The translations under genes were made by a program, and so were the position numbers. A model generated the notes under the pieces. The model did not search any database. It had not been told where the DNA came from and saw nothing but the letters and a program-made list of their open reading frames with translations. Positions 9,332 through 18,871 of a DNA stretch of 64,000 nt are shown here, piece after piece (position 1 is the stretch's first letter; the number at the start of each line of letters is the position of its first letter). The stretch is from contig NZ_JHZC01000017.1 in the NCBI RefSeq assembly GCF_000621125.1, positions 41,623-105,622 of the forward strand, given 5' to 3'. The DNA is from Maribacter antarcticus DSM 21422 (GTDB lineage Bacteria; Bacteroidota; Bacteroidia; Flavobacteriales; Flavobacteriaceae).

Positions 9332-10789
9332 TTAAAAATCTCTGTAATCTCCCTCTAGAAAGTTGTTGGCTTCTTCTTCTGCAAATTTTGCATTGCTACT
9401 GTCCCAGTTCAAGGTTTGGTTCGGGAAGCGGTTCGCGATTACGCCTAAAAGTATCGTCTCCGTTAATTTAGACGCATAAGAGAAGGGAGCGGTACACTCA
9501 TCTGTGCCTAAGCAGGCATCCACAAATTGGTGATAGTGCTTTGGCCCTTCAGAATCATAATTACGTATGGGCTCCCCCATGTTATTTTCTATACCTATTG
9601 CGGCAATTTCTTTGGAAATATCTACATATTCGCCATCTACTATTTTTGTTGGTAACTGCATGAAATGTGGTAATAACAAACGACCCTTGTCGCCAATGAA
9701 CATAGCGCCTTGTTCTGGGAGTGTTCCCGGTCCACTAGCTTTTGTTTCTAAGGACATTTTTTCTTCAACAGATGCTTCCTTGCTCTCTGTGTTTGCACTT
9801 GTAATCTCTGACGCATTAGGTAGTTTTAGGTCCTCATGCATATCTGGTGCTCCTGGTCCATCGGACCAAATCCATTTTAGGCTTTCTGCCGTGTAAGGTG
9901 TACCGGGAAATTCGTAGGTAACGCGATTGTTTTCAGGAAACCCAAAACCGTTCGGTTCCCTGCATTCATTCGTTATGGTGCGGGGTACATCTAAGGCTAA
10001 GGCGTTGTATGGTGTGTCAAAAATATGAACGCCCATGTCACCTAAAGTTCCACAACCATAGTCTACCAATTTTCTCCAATTCCCTGGATGGTATAACCCT
10101 TCTTTATAAGGTCGCTTTGCGGATGTTCCTAGCCATAAGTTCCAATCTAAAGTTTCAGGTACCATATCCTCTCCTGTAGGAATAGGTCCGTCATATCCCC
10201 AATTTTTTGGAGACCATGCTCTTACCGTATGTACCTTTCCAATAATACCGGATTGAATCAATAATGTAGCTAATTTATAGTCGTAAAAAGAATGCACCTG
10301 AATACCCATTTGGGTAACCAGATTTTTTTCTTCGGCTAACTTTTTCATCGCCCTTGCCTCAGATACGTAGTGTGTTAGAGGCTTTTGGCAATAAACAGAT
10401 TTATTCATCTCCATCGCCATCATAGAAACTGGGGCGTGGGTATGGTCTGGGGTAGATACGATTACAGCATCTATTCCATCGCCCATTTCTTTGAGCATTA
10501 CCCTATAATCGCTGAATATTTTCGCGTTAGGGTGCAGCTTTTTGGCTTCTGCCAGATTGTTGGCATCAACATCACAAAGGGCTACCACATCAACCTTCTT
10601 GTGCGAAGATATATCTTTAAGATCCGCTGCTCCCATATTGCCAACTCCAACATGGGCAGTTCTAAGCCGCGTTAATGGTGTAGCCTTGGTCGCTAGCTTT
10701 TCTTCTTTGCATGCCATTAAAAAGGAAGGCATTAACGCAGTTGTGGATGCTAATATGGCCGATTTTTTTAAAAATTCTCTTTTCTTCAT
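9332..10789 (-). CDS. Gfo/Idh/MocA family oxidoreductase, exported lipoprotein
   Basis: 485 residues. The N-terminus, MKKREFLKKSAILASTTALM, resembles a Tat-type leader without the strict twin Arg and ends in a lipobox with Cys27 (SFLMACKEE). A Rossmann fold follows ('TAHVGVGNMGAADL'), then 'EKNLVTQMGIQVH' and the conserved 'CQKPLTHYVSEARAM' carrying the EKP-like catalytic Lys. Such NAD(P)-dependent enzymes oxidise or reduce sugars, and exported members in Bacteroidota act on glycans outside the cytoplasm. The gene follows the DUF1080 lipoprotein by only 10 bases. DUF1080 hydrolases cleave 3-keto-glycosides, so this enzyme probably makes or reduces a 3-keto sugar; that pairing is an inference. 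Confidence 0.88.
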   Translation of the reverse strand: MKKREFLKKSAILASTTALMPSFLMACKEEKLATKATPLTRLRTAHVGVGNMGAADLKDISSHKKVDVVALCDVDANNLAEAKKLHPNAKIFSDYRVMLKEMGDGIDAVIVSTPDHTHAPVSMMAMEMNKSVYCQKPLTHYVSEARAMKKLAEEKNLVTQMGIQVHSFYDYKLATLLIQSGIIGKVHTVRAWSPKNWGYDGPIPTGEDMVPETLDWNLWLGTSAKRPYKEGLYHPGNWRKLVDYGCGTLGDMGVHIFDTPYNALALDVPRTITNECREPNGFGFPENNRVTYEFPGTPYTAESLKWIWSDGPGAPDMHEDLKLPNASEITSANTESKEASVEEKMSLETKASGPGTLPEQGAMFIGDKGRLLLPHFMQLPTKIVDGEYVDISKEIAAIGIENNMGEPIRNYDSEGPKHYHQFVDACLGTDECTAPFSYASKLTETILLGVIANRFPNQTLNWDSSNAKFAEEEANNFLEGDYRDF

Positions 10790-10799
10790 AAAATCGTTA

Positions 10800-11588
10800 T
10801 TATAATTTTTTAATTTTTATATTCCGGAACCAGATAGGACTAGAGTGATCTTGAAAACCTATGTATCCTTTTTTAAAGGTTCCATAATCTTCACTATTTT
10901 TCCACTTGTCAGAGTGCTTTTTTTCTTCCCAAGCCTCATCCCAAGGCACAAAAGATACTACCATTTCCCCATTAAGCCAATGCTCTACCTTTTCTGAAGT
11001 AAATACTATTTTAGAAGAATTCCATTCTCCTACAGGATGAAGCACTTTCTTGGACGTGTCTGCTGGGTGCATTGCATAATCAGATGCTGTTTGTTGTAAA
11101 GGTTTTAGCTCTTCGGGTTTGTCGGTGTACCCAAGGCTTAAATTGTATTCGGTAAGATCATGCATTGCAGCATAGTTCTCATCATCGATAAGTTGATATT
11201 CTGGAGAAACTTCTGGGATGCTTTTGTAGCCCTCTTTAATATGATAGAAGATGCCACTGTTTCCTCCTTTGGGTAATTTCCATTCTACATAAAATTCAAA
11301 ATTATCAAACTCCTCTGCACCGTAAATGATGTCCTTACCACCATTATAATCTTGTTCTAGGCCTAGTTCGGTATCAAAGGTAAGCTCCTTGTTTTTGACT
11401 ACCCATCCTGGAGGCAGTGCCTCTCCGTTATAGGCTCGCCAGCCTTCCGTACTTGTGCCATCAAAAAGTACAGTCCATTCTGCTTCGGGTGTTGCAGTTT
11501 CTTGTTGTTCGGTGTTTTCTGTTTTTTTGTCGGTCTTGCAAGAAGCTAAAAGGATAGCCATTATTATTAAGGTACTTAAGTTTCTCAT
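10800..11588 (-). CDS. DUF1080 family lipoprotein (3-keto-disaccharide hydrolase-like)
   Basis: About 262 residues. The signal peptide MRNLSTLIIMAILLASC ends at lipobox Cys17; the next ATG upstream (11597) adds only three residues. The body is a concanavalin-like beta-sandwich with the family features 'WTVLFDGTSTEGWRAYNGEA', 'NFEFYVEWKLPKGGNSGIFY' and 'GYIGFQDHSSPIWFRNIKIK'. The family includes enzymes that cleave 3-keto-glycosides. It is first in a two-gene unit with the Gfo/Idh/MocA oxidoreductase, the usual partner of this activity. It is probably periplasmic or surface-exposed. The sugar substrate cannot be read from the sequence. Confidence 0.88.
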   Translation of the reverse strand: MRNLSTLIIMAILLASCKTDKKTENTEQQETATPEAEWTVLFDGTSTEGWRAYNGEALPPGWVVKNKELTFDTELGLEQDYNGGKDIIYGAEEFDNFEFYVEWKLPKGGNSGIFYHIKEGYKSIPEVSPEYQLIDDENYAAMHDLTEYNLSLGYTDKPEELKPLQQTASDYAMHPADTSKKVLHPVGEWNSSKIVFTSEKVEHWLNGEMVVSFVPWDEAWEEKKHSDKWKNSEDYGTFKKGYIGFQDHSSPIWFRNIKIKKL

Positions 11589-11624
11589 ATGTTGCATATA
11601 TTAATCCCTGAATTTACAGAAAAA

Positions 11625-11662
11625 AAATGGCGTTAAGCTTTTTTTTTCGCTTAACGCCATTT
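11625..11662 (-). terminator. Terminator after purA
   Basis: A perfect 14-bp stem (arms 11625-11638 and 11649-11662) around a 10-base A/T loop. On the minus strand the hairpin ends in a run of eight T. It sits 24 bases after the purA stop and separates the housekeeping run from the DUF1080 unit. Confidence 0.9.
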
Positions 11663-11685
11663 GCCTCCTGACCGAGGAAATAAAA

Positions 11686-12957
11686 TTACCTGTGTATGGT
11701 CTGGGTTCTATCTGGACCTACGGATACAATTTTAATAGGTACCTCCAATTCTTTTTCTAGGAAGCTAATGTATTTGTTGAGCGCAGCAGGTAATTGGTCT
11801 ACTTTGGTCATTTTTGTTAAATCTTCTTCCCATCCATCCATTTCGGTGTAAATCGGCGTTACATTTTCCACTTCTATATTAAACGGGAGGTGATCGATTT
11901 TATCACCTTTATAATTATATTCTGTACATACTTTTAATTTTTTGAAGCCGCTAAGTACATCACCCTTCATCATCATCAACTCTGTAACCCCGTTAATACG
12001 GACGGCATATTTTAAAGCTACCAAATCTAACCAGCCACAGCGTCTTGATCTCCCTGTGGTAGCACCAAATTCATTGCCTACGCGTCCCATGGTTTCGCCC
12101 TCCTCATCAAAAAGTTCTGTTGGAAAAGGACCACTTCCTACTCTAGTAGTATAGGCTTTAAAAATACCTTTCACATCGCCAATTTGGTTTGGTGCAACTC
12201 CGAGTCCAGTACAGGCGCCCGCAGCGGTCGTATTGGATGAGGTTACAAAAGGATACGTTCCGAAATCTATATCTAATAGGGACCCCTGTGCACCTTCGGC
12301 TAATATTTTTTTGCCAGATTTTTGTGCTTGGTATAAGTATTCTTCGCTATCTATAAAAGTGAGCTCTTTGAGCTCTTCAATAGCTTTGAAAAAGTCTGAT
12401 TCTAACTCTGCTAAGTCATATTGTATGTCAACATCATAGAAGCCGATCATGGCTTCATGTTTATTAGCCAAAGACCTGTATTTTTCTTTCCAATTGTTAA
12501 GTTCTAAATCGCCCACACGCATCCCGTTTCTTCCGGTTTTGTCCATGTAGGTTGGGCCAATTCCTTTGAGTGTAGAGCCAATTTTAGCCTTTCCTTTTGA
12601 TGCTTCCGAAGCGGCATCCAAAAGGCGGTGTGTAGGTAATATAAGATGTGCTTTTCTAGAAATTAGTAATTTGGCTTTGATGTCCAGATTAAATTTTAAT
12701 AAAGCGTCCAGTTCTTTTTTGAAAATTACGGGGTCTATCACTACGCCATTTCCAACAACGTTAATTGCATTTTTGTGGAATATGCCTGAAGGGATAGTAT
12801 GTAAGACATGTTTTATACCGTCGAATTCTAGGGTGTGTCCTGCGTTCGGACCCCCTTGAAAACGCGCTATGATATCATAATTTTTCGTTAGTACGTCAAC
12901 GATTTTTCCTTTTCCTTCGTCACCCCATTGTAGGCCCAACAATAAATCTACTGCCAT
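11686..12957 (-). CDS. purA: Adenylosuccinate synthetase
   Basis: A 423-residue cytoplasmic enzyme that joins IMP and aspartate with GTP to give adenylosuccinate, the first committed step to AMP. The GTP-binding loop 'LGLQWGDEGKGKIVD' is at residues 6-20, with the catalytic Asp and Lys, followed by 'GPNAGHT', the IMP site 'GSTLKGIGPTYMDK' and the arginine loop 'TTGRSRRCGWLD'. Length is normal for the family. It lies 15 bases after the Fur-family gene and ends at a strong terminator, as the last gene of a likely SpoT-fur-purA transcript. Confidence 0.97.
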   Translation of the reverse strand: MAVDLLLGLQWGDEGKGKIVDVLTKNYDIIARFQGGPNAGHTLEFDGIKHVLHTIPSGIFHKNAINVVGNGVVIDPVIFKKELDALLKFNLDIKAKLLISRKAHLILPTHRLLDAASEASKGKAKIGSTLKGIGPTYMDKTGRNGMRVGDLELNNWKEKYRSLANKHEAMIGFYDVDIQYDLAELESDFFKAIEELKELTFIDSEEYLYQAQKSGKKILAEGAQGSLLDIDFGTYPFVTSSNTTAAGACTGLGVAPNQIGDVKGIFKAYTTRVGSGPFPTELFDEEGETMGRVGNEFGATTGRSRRCGWLDLVALKYAVRINGVTELMMMKGDVLSGFKKLKVCTEYNYKGDKIDHLPFNIEVENVTPIYTEMDGWEEDLTKMTKVDQLPAALNKYISFLEKELEVPIKIVSVGPDRTQTIHR

Positions 12958-12972
12958 TGTAATTGTACTTGG

Positions 12973-13449
12973 TTAATTGTTTGTTTGTTCTGTTTTATCT
13001 GTATCATTTCCAGGCTGATTCTTTTTTCCGTAAAAATAGAGCGAGTGGGTATTGATTTTAATGTCGAATACTTCTTCTATCGTTTTTTTTATAGTTTGAA
13101 TACGAGGGTCACAAAATTCCATAACCTCCCCGGTATCTGTAAGTATTACATGATCATGCTGGCGGTCAAAATAGGATTTTTCGTATTGTGCTTGCGTTTT
13201 TCCGAATTGGTGTTTTCTCACCAGCTTACAGTCCAACAACAAATCTATAGTATTGTAAAGCGTTGCTCTGCTTACACGATACTTTTTATTTTTCATGTTG
13301 ATGTAGAGTGATTCGATATCAAAATGATCGTTGCTTTCATAAATTTCCTGAAGTATCGCATAACGCTCTGGTGTTTTTCGGTGCCCGTTACCCTCTAAAA
13401 AGCTGGTAAATACGTTTTTCACAATTTCCTGGTTCTTGTCCGAAGCCAT
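12973..13449 (-). CDS. Fur family transcriptional regulator
   Basis: 158 residues. An N-terminal winged helix ('[20 protein letters not shown]' and '[13 protein letters not shown]') is followed by a dimerisation domain with the metal-binding '[19 protein letters not shown]'. Only one Cys stands in the zinc-site region and the C-terminal CxxC is absent, so it lacks the classical structural zinc site. Members repress iron-, zinc- or peroxide-response genes; this one cannot be assigned to Fur, Zur or PerR from motifs alone. It lies between spoT and purA with short gaps (48 and 15 bases). Confidence 0.92.
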   Translation of the reverse strand: MASDKNQEIVKNVFTSFLEGNGHRKTPERYAILQEIYESNDHFDIESLYINMKNKKYRVSRATLYNTIDLLLDCKLVRKHQFGKTQAQYEKSYFDRQHDHVILTDTGEVMEFCDPRIQTIKKTIEEVFDIKINTHSLYFYGKKNQPGNDTDKTEQTNN

Positions 13450-13497
13450 AACTATTTTGTTAATTTACAAATGTACAGTTAAATTTTAATTCCTTTT

Positions 13498-15702
13498 CTA
13501 AAGTCTTGTGACTTTGTCTATCCCGTTAATTTGTTTTAGGTTTTCTATTACTTTCTTAAGGATAGCCTTGTTTTTTACTACGACGGTTATTTTTCCCGAG
13601 AAGGTTCCACCATCTGTATTAAAATTCAAGTTTCTCATATCCACATGCATGTTACCCGAAATTACTTTAGTGATGTCACTGATTAATCCAAGATTGTCTA
13701 TGCCGGTTAATTGTATATCTACTCTAAATTCCTCTTGCGAAGAATCCACCCACTTAGCACTGATAATCCTGTAGGCGTAGTTGGATTGCAGTGAAATGGC
13801 ATTGGGACAATTTTTCTTATGTAGCTTTATGCCTTCTGTTACGCTTATAAAACCAAAAACAGTATCACCTGGAATAGGATTGCAACATTGTGATAGTTTA
13901 TAGTCTAGTTTTTCCTCTTCCTTGCCAAATACTAGCGTGTCGTACTTAGAGGTGATTTCGTCTTTCCCTATATCTTCTGGAACTGGATTCTTGCGCATCC
14001 TATTCTTAAAGAAGCTAATGAACGCGTTGTTGTAGGAAGATGCGAAATCCTTGATCATTTGATTGTCAATAGACCCAACACCCACTCTGTAAAACAAATC
14101 GAGACTCGTCTTTAGTTTAAAAAAGCTAACTAATTTATTGATGGAGTCTTCATTTACCGAAATTTTTTGTGATTTGAGTTTCCTTCTTAAAACCTCTTTA
14201 CCATCTTCTGCAATCGATTTTTTCTCCTCTCGTAATACTGATTTTATTTTGGCTCGTGCTCTGGCCGTAGTGGCATAATCTAACCAGTTTTGATTAGGTT
14301 TTGCTTGATTTGAGGTTATGATTTCAAGCTGATCACCGCTATTTAGTGTAGTATTCAATGGTACTAATTTCCCATTTACTTTGGCCCCACGGGTTCGCAT
14401 ACCTACTTCTGTATGAATACTAAAGGCAAAGTCTAATGGAGTGGCACCCTTTGGTAAAGATTTTAGTTCTCCTTTTGGAGTGAATACAAAAATTTCCTTA
14501 GAGTATAAGTTTAATTTAAACTCTTCCACAAAATCGACCGCATTGGTATTTGCATTTTCCAAAGCTTCTTGTAGTTTGTTGAGCCAAACTTCTATACCCT
14601 GTTCTTTTTGGTTTCCGTGCTTATATTTGAAATGTGCGGCATACCCTTTTTCCGCTATCTCGTGCATACGTTCACTACGTATTTGTACTTCTACCCATTT
14701 TCCTTTAGGTCCCATTACCGTAATATGCAAGGCTTCATAACCTGTAGATTTTGGAGATGAAATCCAATCGCGAAGGCGCACTGGATTAGGCGTAAAGTGA
14801 TCCGTGACTATAGAATAGATTTTCCAAGCTAGAAATTTTTCGTTTTGCTTGTCCGATTTATAGATGATACGAAGGGCAAACTTATCATAGATTTCATCAA
14901 AGGAAACGTTTTGCGCTATCATTTTTTTGCGCATGGAAAAAATAGATTTCATCCTACCCTTAATCGTGTAATTTAATCCTTCCTTCTTTAAAGAAGTATC
15001 GATAATATCTGCAAAAGCATCTATATATTCTTGCTGTTCCTCCTTGCTATCCTCTACTTTACTTTTAATGGCCTCGTACACCTCAGGTTCCGTATATTTT
15101 AAACTTAAATCTTCTAGCTCTGTCTTAATATTGTACAATCCAATTCTATGCGCGAGAGGCGCATATATATATAAGGTTTCGGAAGAAATTTTAACTTGCT
15201 TGTGCTCTGGCATGGAATCCATGGTAAGCATGTTGTGGTACCTGTCTGCTATTTTGATAATGATTACTCTTACATCATCATTTAAGGTTAATAGCATTTT
15301 TCGAAAATTCTCCGCCTGTTGGGAGATGTTCATGTCTTTTTTTAAGTGTGAAATTTTGGTTAGTCCGTCTACGATTCGCGCTACGGTTTCCCCGAACATT
15401 CGGTCAATATCGTCTAGTGTGTATGTTGTGTCCTCTACCACATCATGAAGCAAGGCGGCCGCAATAGATACTGCATCCAGTCCAATTTCAGAGGCAACTA
15501 TTTTTGCTACTGCAACAGGGTGGAAGATATAGGCTTCTCCAGATTTTCTTCGCTGATCTTTATGTGCGTCTACTGCAATCTCAAAAGCACTACGAATTAG
15601 TTGTTTGTCATCATCCGTTAAAGTCTGATAACTAATACGCAGTAGTTCCTTATACTGCCTGGCAATATTTTTATTCTCTTTTTCTAAATCGGCTTCCGTC
15701 AT
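13498..15702 (-). CDS. Bifunctional (p)ppGpp synthetase/hydrolase, RelA/SpoT family
   Basis: A 734-residue long RSH protein. The HD hydrolase domain has 'AALLHDVVEDTTYTLDDID' with the intact HD pair (about residues 80-100). The synthetase domain contains 'SPKSTGYEALHITV' and 'EVQIRSERMHEIAEKGYAAH'. TGS ('IFVFTPKGELKSLPKGATP'), a conserved-Cys zinc-type motif ('CCNPIPGDTVFGF') and a C-terminal ACT domain follow. The intact HD motif indicates hydrolase activity, so SpoT/Rel rather than a synthetase-only RelA. It controls the stringent response to amino-acid and other starvation. It starts the spoT-fur-purA run. Confidence 0.95.
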   Translation of the reverse strand: MTEADLEKENKNIARQYKELLRISYQTLTDDDKQLIRSAFEIAVDAHKDQRRKSGEAYIFHPVAVAKIVASEIGLDAVSIAAALLHDVVEDTTYTLDDIDRMFGETVARIVDGLTKISHLKKDMNISQQAENFRKMLLTLNDDVRVIIIKIADRYHNMLTMDSMPEHKQVKISSETLYIYAPLAHRIGLYNIKTELEDLSLKYTEPEVYEAIKSKVEDSKEEQQEYIDAFADIIDTSLKKEGLNYTIKGRMKSIFSMRKKMIAQNVSFDEIYDKFALRIIYKSDKQNEKFLAWKIYSIVTDHFTPNPVRLRDWISSPKSTGYEALHITVMGPKGKWVEVQIRSERMHEIAEKGYAAHFKYKHGNQKEQGIEVWLNKLQEALENANTNAVDFVEEFKLNLYSKEIFVFTPKGELKSLPKGATPLDFAFSIHTEVGMRTRGAKVNGKLVPLNTTLNSGDQLEIITSNQAKPNQNWLDYATTARARAKIKSVLREEKKSIAEDGKEVLRRKLKSQKISVNEDSINKLVSFFKLKTSLDLFYRVGVGSIDNQMIKDFASSYNNAFISFFKNRMRKNPVPEDIGKDEITSKYDTLVFGKEEEKLDYKLSQCCNPIPGDTVFGFISVTEGIKLHKKNCPNAISLQSNYAYRIISAKWVDSSQEEFRVDIQLTGIDNLGLISDITKVISGNMHVDMRNLNFNTDGGTFSGKITVVVKNKAILKKVIENLKQINGIDKVTRL

Positions 15703-15746
15703 ACTAGTTTAAATTTACTATAATCCTAGCCGATAGACAACAAAAA

Positions 15747-16979
15747 TTATGCCTTTAAATTCCTAATCCTATCCTTTAACGGTGGATGGGAATAGTGCAT
15801 GAACACGAATGCAGGATGTGGCGTAAGATTACTGAGGCTGTTTTTGGATAGCTTCTTTAAGGAGCTTACTAATGGGCTAGCAGAAAAAGTCTCTTTGGCA
15901 AAATCATCGGCTTGATATTCAAACTTGCGTGAAACGAAATTCATTAGTAATCCAGTAATTTCAGAAATAGGACTGTAAAGTATCCCAAAACCTATCAACG
16001 CTGCGTGAAAGCTAGGAGTAGCTACTCCAATAGCGAGTGAAATATCTGGATTATTAATAAAGAGCGATAAAACAAACAACATGGCCCCTGTCAATACAAT
16101 AGAAGTCACCAAATTAAAGATGATATGATTTTTTTTGTAATGGCCTACTTCGTGCGCTAATACAGCTACAATTTCGTCCTCTTCTAAATCATTAATTAAA
16201 GTGTCATAAAGCGTAATGCGTTTTTCCTTTCCAAATCCTGAGAAGTAGGCGTTTGCTTTTGTAGAGCGTTTAGACCCGTTTATGACAAATATATTTTGGA
16301 GTTCAAACCCCACGTTTTTTGCATAGGATTCTATTTTGCTTTTTAAGCTTCCGTCGGCTAATGGCTCTTGTTTGTTGAATAGGGGTACAATAAGCTTGCT
16401 GTAGAATAAATTCATAAAAATGGTAAAAACGGTTATTAATCCCCACGTATATAACCAAAAATTACTTCCTGCCCATTCAAAGAACCACAGCACCAAGGCG
16501 AGTATGCCACCTCCTAAAACGATAATCATAAACCATCCTTTAATTTTATCTATAATAAAAGTCTTTCTCGTGGTTTTATTAAACCCGAAATTTTCTTCAA
16601 TTACGAAGGTTTGATAATAACTAAAAGGAGTATTCAATACATCACTACCCATCATAATTATGCCGAAAAATAGTAGCGACTGGAATGTAGTATTTGGGGT
16701 AATGCGAGAAACAAAGGTATCTATCCATCCAAAACCACCAAAAGCCAATACGCTTAAAATAAGTAGGATGGAGAAGCTAGAGGTTAGAATTCCAAAACGA
16801 TAATTTGTCCATTTGTACCCTTGCGACTTCTCATATTCTTCCGAGCTATAAACATCAGTAAGGTCCTCAGGAATAGTATCTTTAAATCGCTTTGCATTTA
16901 GGAAATTGAGCGTGGTGGCCAGAATATACTCACTTACCAATATGACTATGATGCAGTAAGATATAAGTGTTGTATCCAT
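15747..16979 (-). CDS. M48 family metalloprotease (Ste24-type CaaX protease homologue)
   Basis: A 410-residue multi-pass membrane protease. The zinc motif HEVGH is in 'VAVLAHEVGHYKKNH' near residue 275, and the third ligand Glu is in 'RKFEYQADDFA'. The C-terminal 'SHPPLKDRIRNL' is typical of the family. Eukaryotic relatives trim prenylated proteins; bacterial members act in membrane-protein quality control. It lies 44 bases upstream of spoT and 49 bases after the RNA methyltransferase gene on the same strand. No domain is missing. Confidence 0.93.
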   Translation of the reverse strand: MDTTLISYCIIVILVSEYILATTLNFLNAKRFKDTIPEDLTDVYSSEEYEKSQGYKWTNYRFGILTSSFSILLILSVLAFGGFGWIDTFVSRITPNTTFQSLLFFGIIMMGSDVLNTPFSYYQTFVIEENFGFNKTTRKTFIIDKIKGWFMIIVLGGGILALVLWFFEWAGSNFWLYTWGLITVFTIFMNLFYSKLIVPLFNKQEPLADGSLKSKIESYAKNVGFELQNIFVINGSKRSTKANAYFSGFGKEKRITLYDTLINDLEEDEIVAVLAHEVGHYKKNHIIFNLVTSIVLTGAMLFVLSLFINNPDISLAIGVATPSFHAALIGFGILYSPISEITGLLMNFVSRKFEYQADDFAKETFSASPLVSSLKKLSKNSLSNLTPHPAFVFMHYSHPPLKDRIRNLKA

Positions 16980-17028
16980 AATTATTTTATTAATCTTCGT
17001 GTCTAACGCAACAGGTCACTTTTTGTTG

Positions 17029-17838
17029 CTATTTTTCGTTGCGTTGCCGCTTTCCTTCGAATATAAGTATTCCGGCGGATACGGATACGTTCATAGAATC
17101 TATAGCTCCTTCCATAGGAATTATGATATTTTGATCAGCATTTGAAAGCCATTCTTGACTTAGGCCTGTAGCTTCTGTTCCAACAACTACTGCGGTTGGT
17201 CCTTTGTAATTCACTGAAGTATAGTTTTTTGATGCGCTTAGTGCAGCGCAATACAGGGTGCAGTTTTTATCTTTTAGAAATTGAATGATTTCCGTGGTAC
17301 TTGCCATCCCTACGTTTCTAGAGAATAAACAACCTACACTAGACCGAATGATGTTGGGATTGTAAAGGTCGGTCTTTGGGTTTGCGATGAGTACGGCATC
17401 CAAATTTGCAGCATCGGCAGTTCTTAATAATGCACCAATATTTCCAGGTTTTTCTGGAGCTTCTGCAACTAGGATAAAAGGGTTTTCGTTTTTCAAGGCT
17501 AACTCCGATAGTTCATGTGATTTCGATTTCACCATAGCAATTACACCTTCAGTGGTATCACGGTACGCTAATTTTTTATATACTTCTAAGGATAGGTTGA
17601 TGTGTTGCACTGTTCCATCAAATTTCAATTCGTCTTCAAAACTATCAAAAGCTATTAAAGCATCGCAGTAGCAAAAGGTATCTACAGCATATCCAGCCTT
17701 TATCGCTAAGGTTAGTTCCCGTCTCCCTTCAAGAATAAAAAGTCCAGTTTTTCGTCGTTCTCTAGATTTCTCTTTAAGGAGTAACATCTGTTTTATTAGC
17801 GCGTTCTGCGGACTCGTAATATGTTTAACATGTTGCAT
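17029..17838 (-). CDS. TrmH/SpoU family RNA 2'-O-methyltransferase
   Basis: 269 residues from the ATG at 17838; a TTG three codons upstream is less likely. An N-terminal substrate-binding region ('KHITSPQNALIKQMLLL') is followed by the knotted SPOUT domain with motif 1 'EKPGNIGALLRTADAANLD', motif 2 'VVVGTEATGLSQEW' and motif 3 'IIPMEGAIDSMNVSVSAGI'. These enzymes transfer a methyl group from S-adenosylmethionine to a ribose 2'-hydroxyl of rRNA or tRNA. The target nucleotide cannot be inferred. It is divergent from the DUF6503 lipoprotein, so the 73-base gap should hold promoters in both directions. Confidence 0.93.
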   Translation of the reverse strand: MQHVKHITSPQNALIKQMLLLKEKSRERRKTGLFILEGRRELTLAIKAGYAVDTFCYCDALIAFDSFEDELKFDGTVQHINLSLEVYKKLAYRDTTEGVIAMVKSKSHELSELALKNENPFILVAEAPEKPGNIGALLRTADAANLDAVLIANPKTDLYNPNIIRSSVGCLFSRNVGMASTTEIIQFLKDKNCTLYCAALSASKNYTSVNYKGPTAVVVGTEATGLSQEWLSNADQNIIIPMEGAIDSMNVSVSAGILIFEGKRQRNEK

Positions 17839-17911
17839 GGATAGCAAAAATAAACCAATCTGTCAGTTAATGTACCTTAACACGACGTAATAGAACTAAA
17901 TATAAAATTTG

Positions 17912-18706
17912 ATGAAGAACATATTGATTTTTTCTCTTGTTGTCCTCTTGTTTTCTTGTAAGAGCGATAAAAGTAAATTAGAACAGAAACGAATGGACAG
18001 TACGCTTACTGAAACCGCTGTGAAAAGCGCGTATCCGAAGAATATGCTAAAAGTTTTTGATGCCCATGGCGGCTTAGATTCTTGGAAACCATTTAAAACA
18101 TTGAGTTTTGTTATTCCGAAAACAGACGCCTTGGAAACACATACGATTGCGCTACATAGCAGAAAAGATATAATTAGCATGCCCCAGCTTAGTCTAGGCT
18201 TTGACGGTTCTCAGGTTTGGTTGTTGGATAAAGAAGAAGCCTACAAAGGAGATGCCATTTTCTATCATAATCTCATGTTTTACTTCTTTGCTATGCCTTT
18301 TGTTTTGGCAGATGAAGGAATTGTATATGCAGAAACCGAGCCTTTGGAGTTTGAAGCAAAATCCTATCCAGGTATACGCATAAGCTATAATTCAGGAATA
18401 GGCACGTCGCCAAAAGATGAATACTTTTTACACTACGATCCAGAAACATTTGAAATGAAATGGCTAGGTTACACCGTAACCTATAGCAGTGGAGCCGTAT
18501 CCGAAAACGTGAAATGGATTCGTTATGACGAGTGGGCAAATGTGGAAGGCATACAGCTGCCAAAGTCCCTTACTTGGTATAGCTATGAAGGGAAAAAAAT
18601 AGGCGCTCCAAAGAACACTGTTGTTTTTGAGAATATTTCTTTGAGCAGTGCAGAGAAACCTACTGATTTTTATAAAAAGCCGGAGAGGGCAACGTTTGTA
18701 AATTAA
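17912..18706 (+). CDS. DUF6503 family lipoprotein
   Basis: 264 residues. The signal peptide MKNILIFSLVVLLFSC ends at lipobox Cys16; the preceding TTG is an unlikely start. The mature part is a beta-rich fold with Trp/Tyr-rich segments ('SFDGSQVWLLDKEEAYKGD'-like and 'HYDPETFEMKWLGYTVTYS'), as in the Bacteroidota lipoprotein family DUF6503, which is related in shape to LolA/LolB-type sheets. Function is unknown. It is transcribed towards the molybdenum-enzyme operon but lies 165 bases before it, with a separate promoter candidate between. Confidence 0.8.
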   Translation: MKNILIFSLVVLLFSCKSDKSKLEQKRMDSTLTETAVKSAYPKNMLKVFDAHGGLDSWKPFKTLSFVIPKTDALETHTIALHSRKDIISMPQLSLGFDGSQVWLLDKEEAYKGDAIFYHNLMFYFFAMPFVLADEGIVYAETEPLEFEAKSYPGIRISYNSGIGTSPKDEYFLHYDPETFEMKWLGYTVTYSSGAVSENVKWIRYDEWANVEGIQLPKSLTWYSYEGKKIGAPKNTVVFENISLSSAEKPTDFYKKPERATFVN

Positions 18707-18770
18707 AAATGAATACTTTTCTATAGCTTGTGGTCATAGCTCAAAAAAGTTTAAATGAATTCCAGAAGGG

Positions 18771-18801
18771 TTGAACCGTTCCATATTTATTACTACCTTA
18801 G
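18771..18801 (+). promoter_or_regulatory. Candidate Bacteroidota-type promoter of the molybdo-hydroxylase/Moco operon
   Basis: TTG at 18771-18773 and TACCTTAG at 18794-18801, 20 bases apart. They match the Bacteroidota housekeeping consensus (TTG … 19-20 bases … TAnnTTTG) with one mismatch in the -7 box. The element would give a leader of about 65 bases before the ATG at 18872. Confidence 0.4.
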
Positions 18802-18871
18802 AACTCATCGCTGCAAACAGGCTGTTTTGTGAACAGCATTCTTGTTTTTAAAAACTAAAACACAATTTAAG

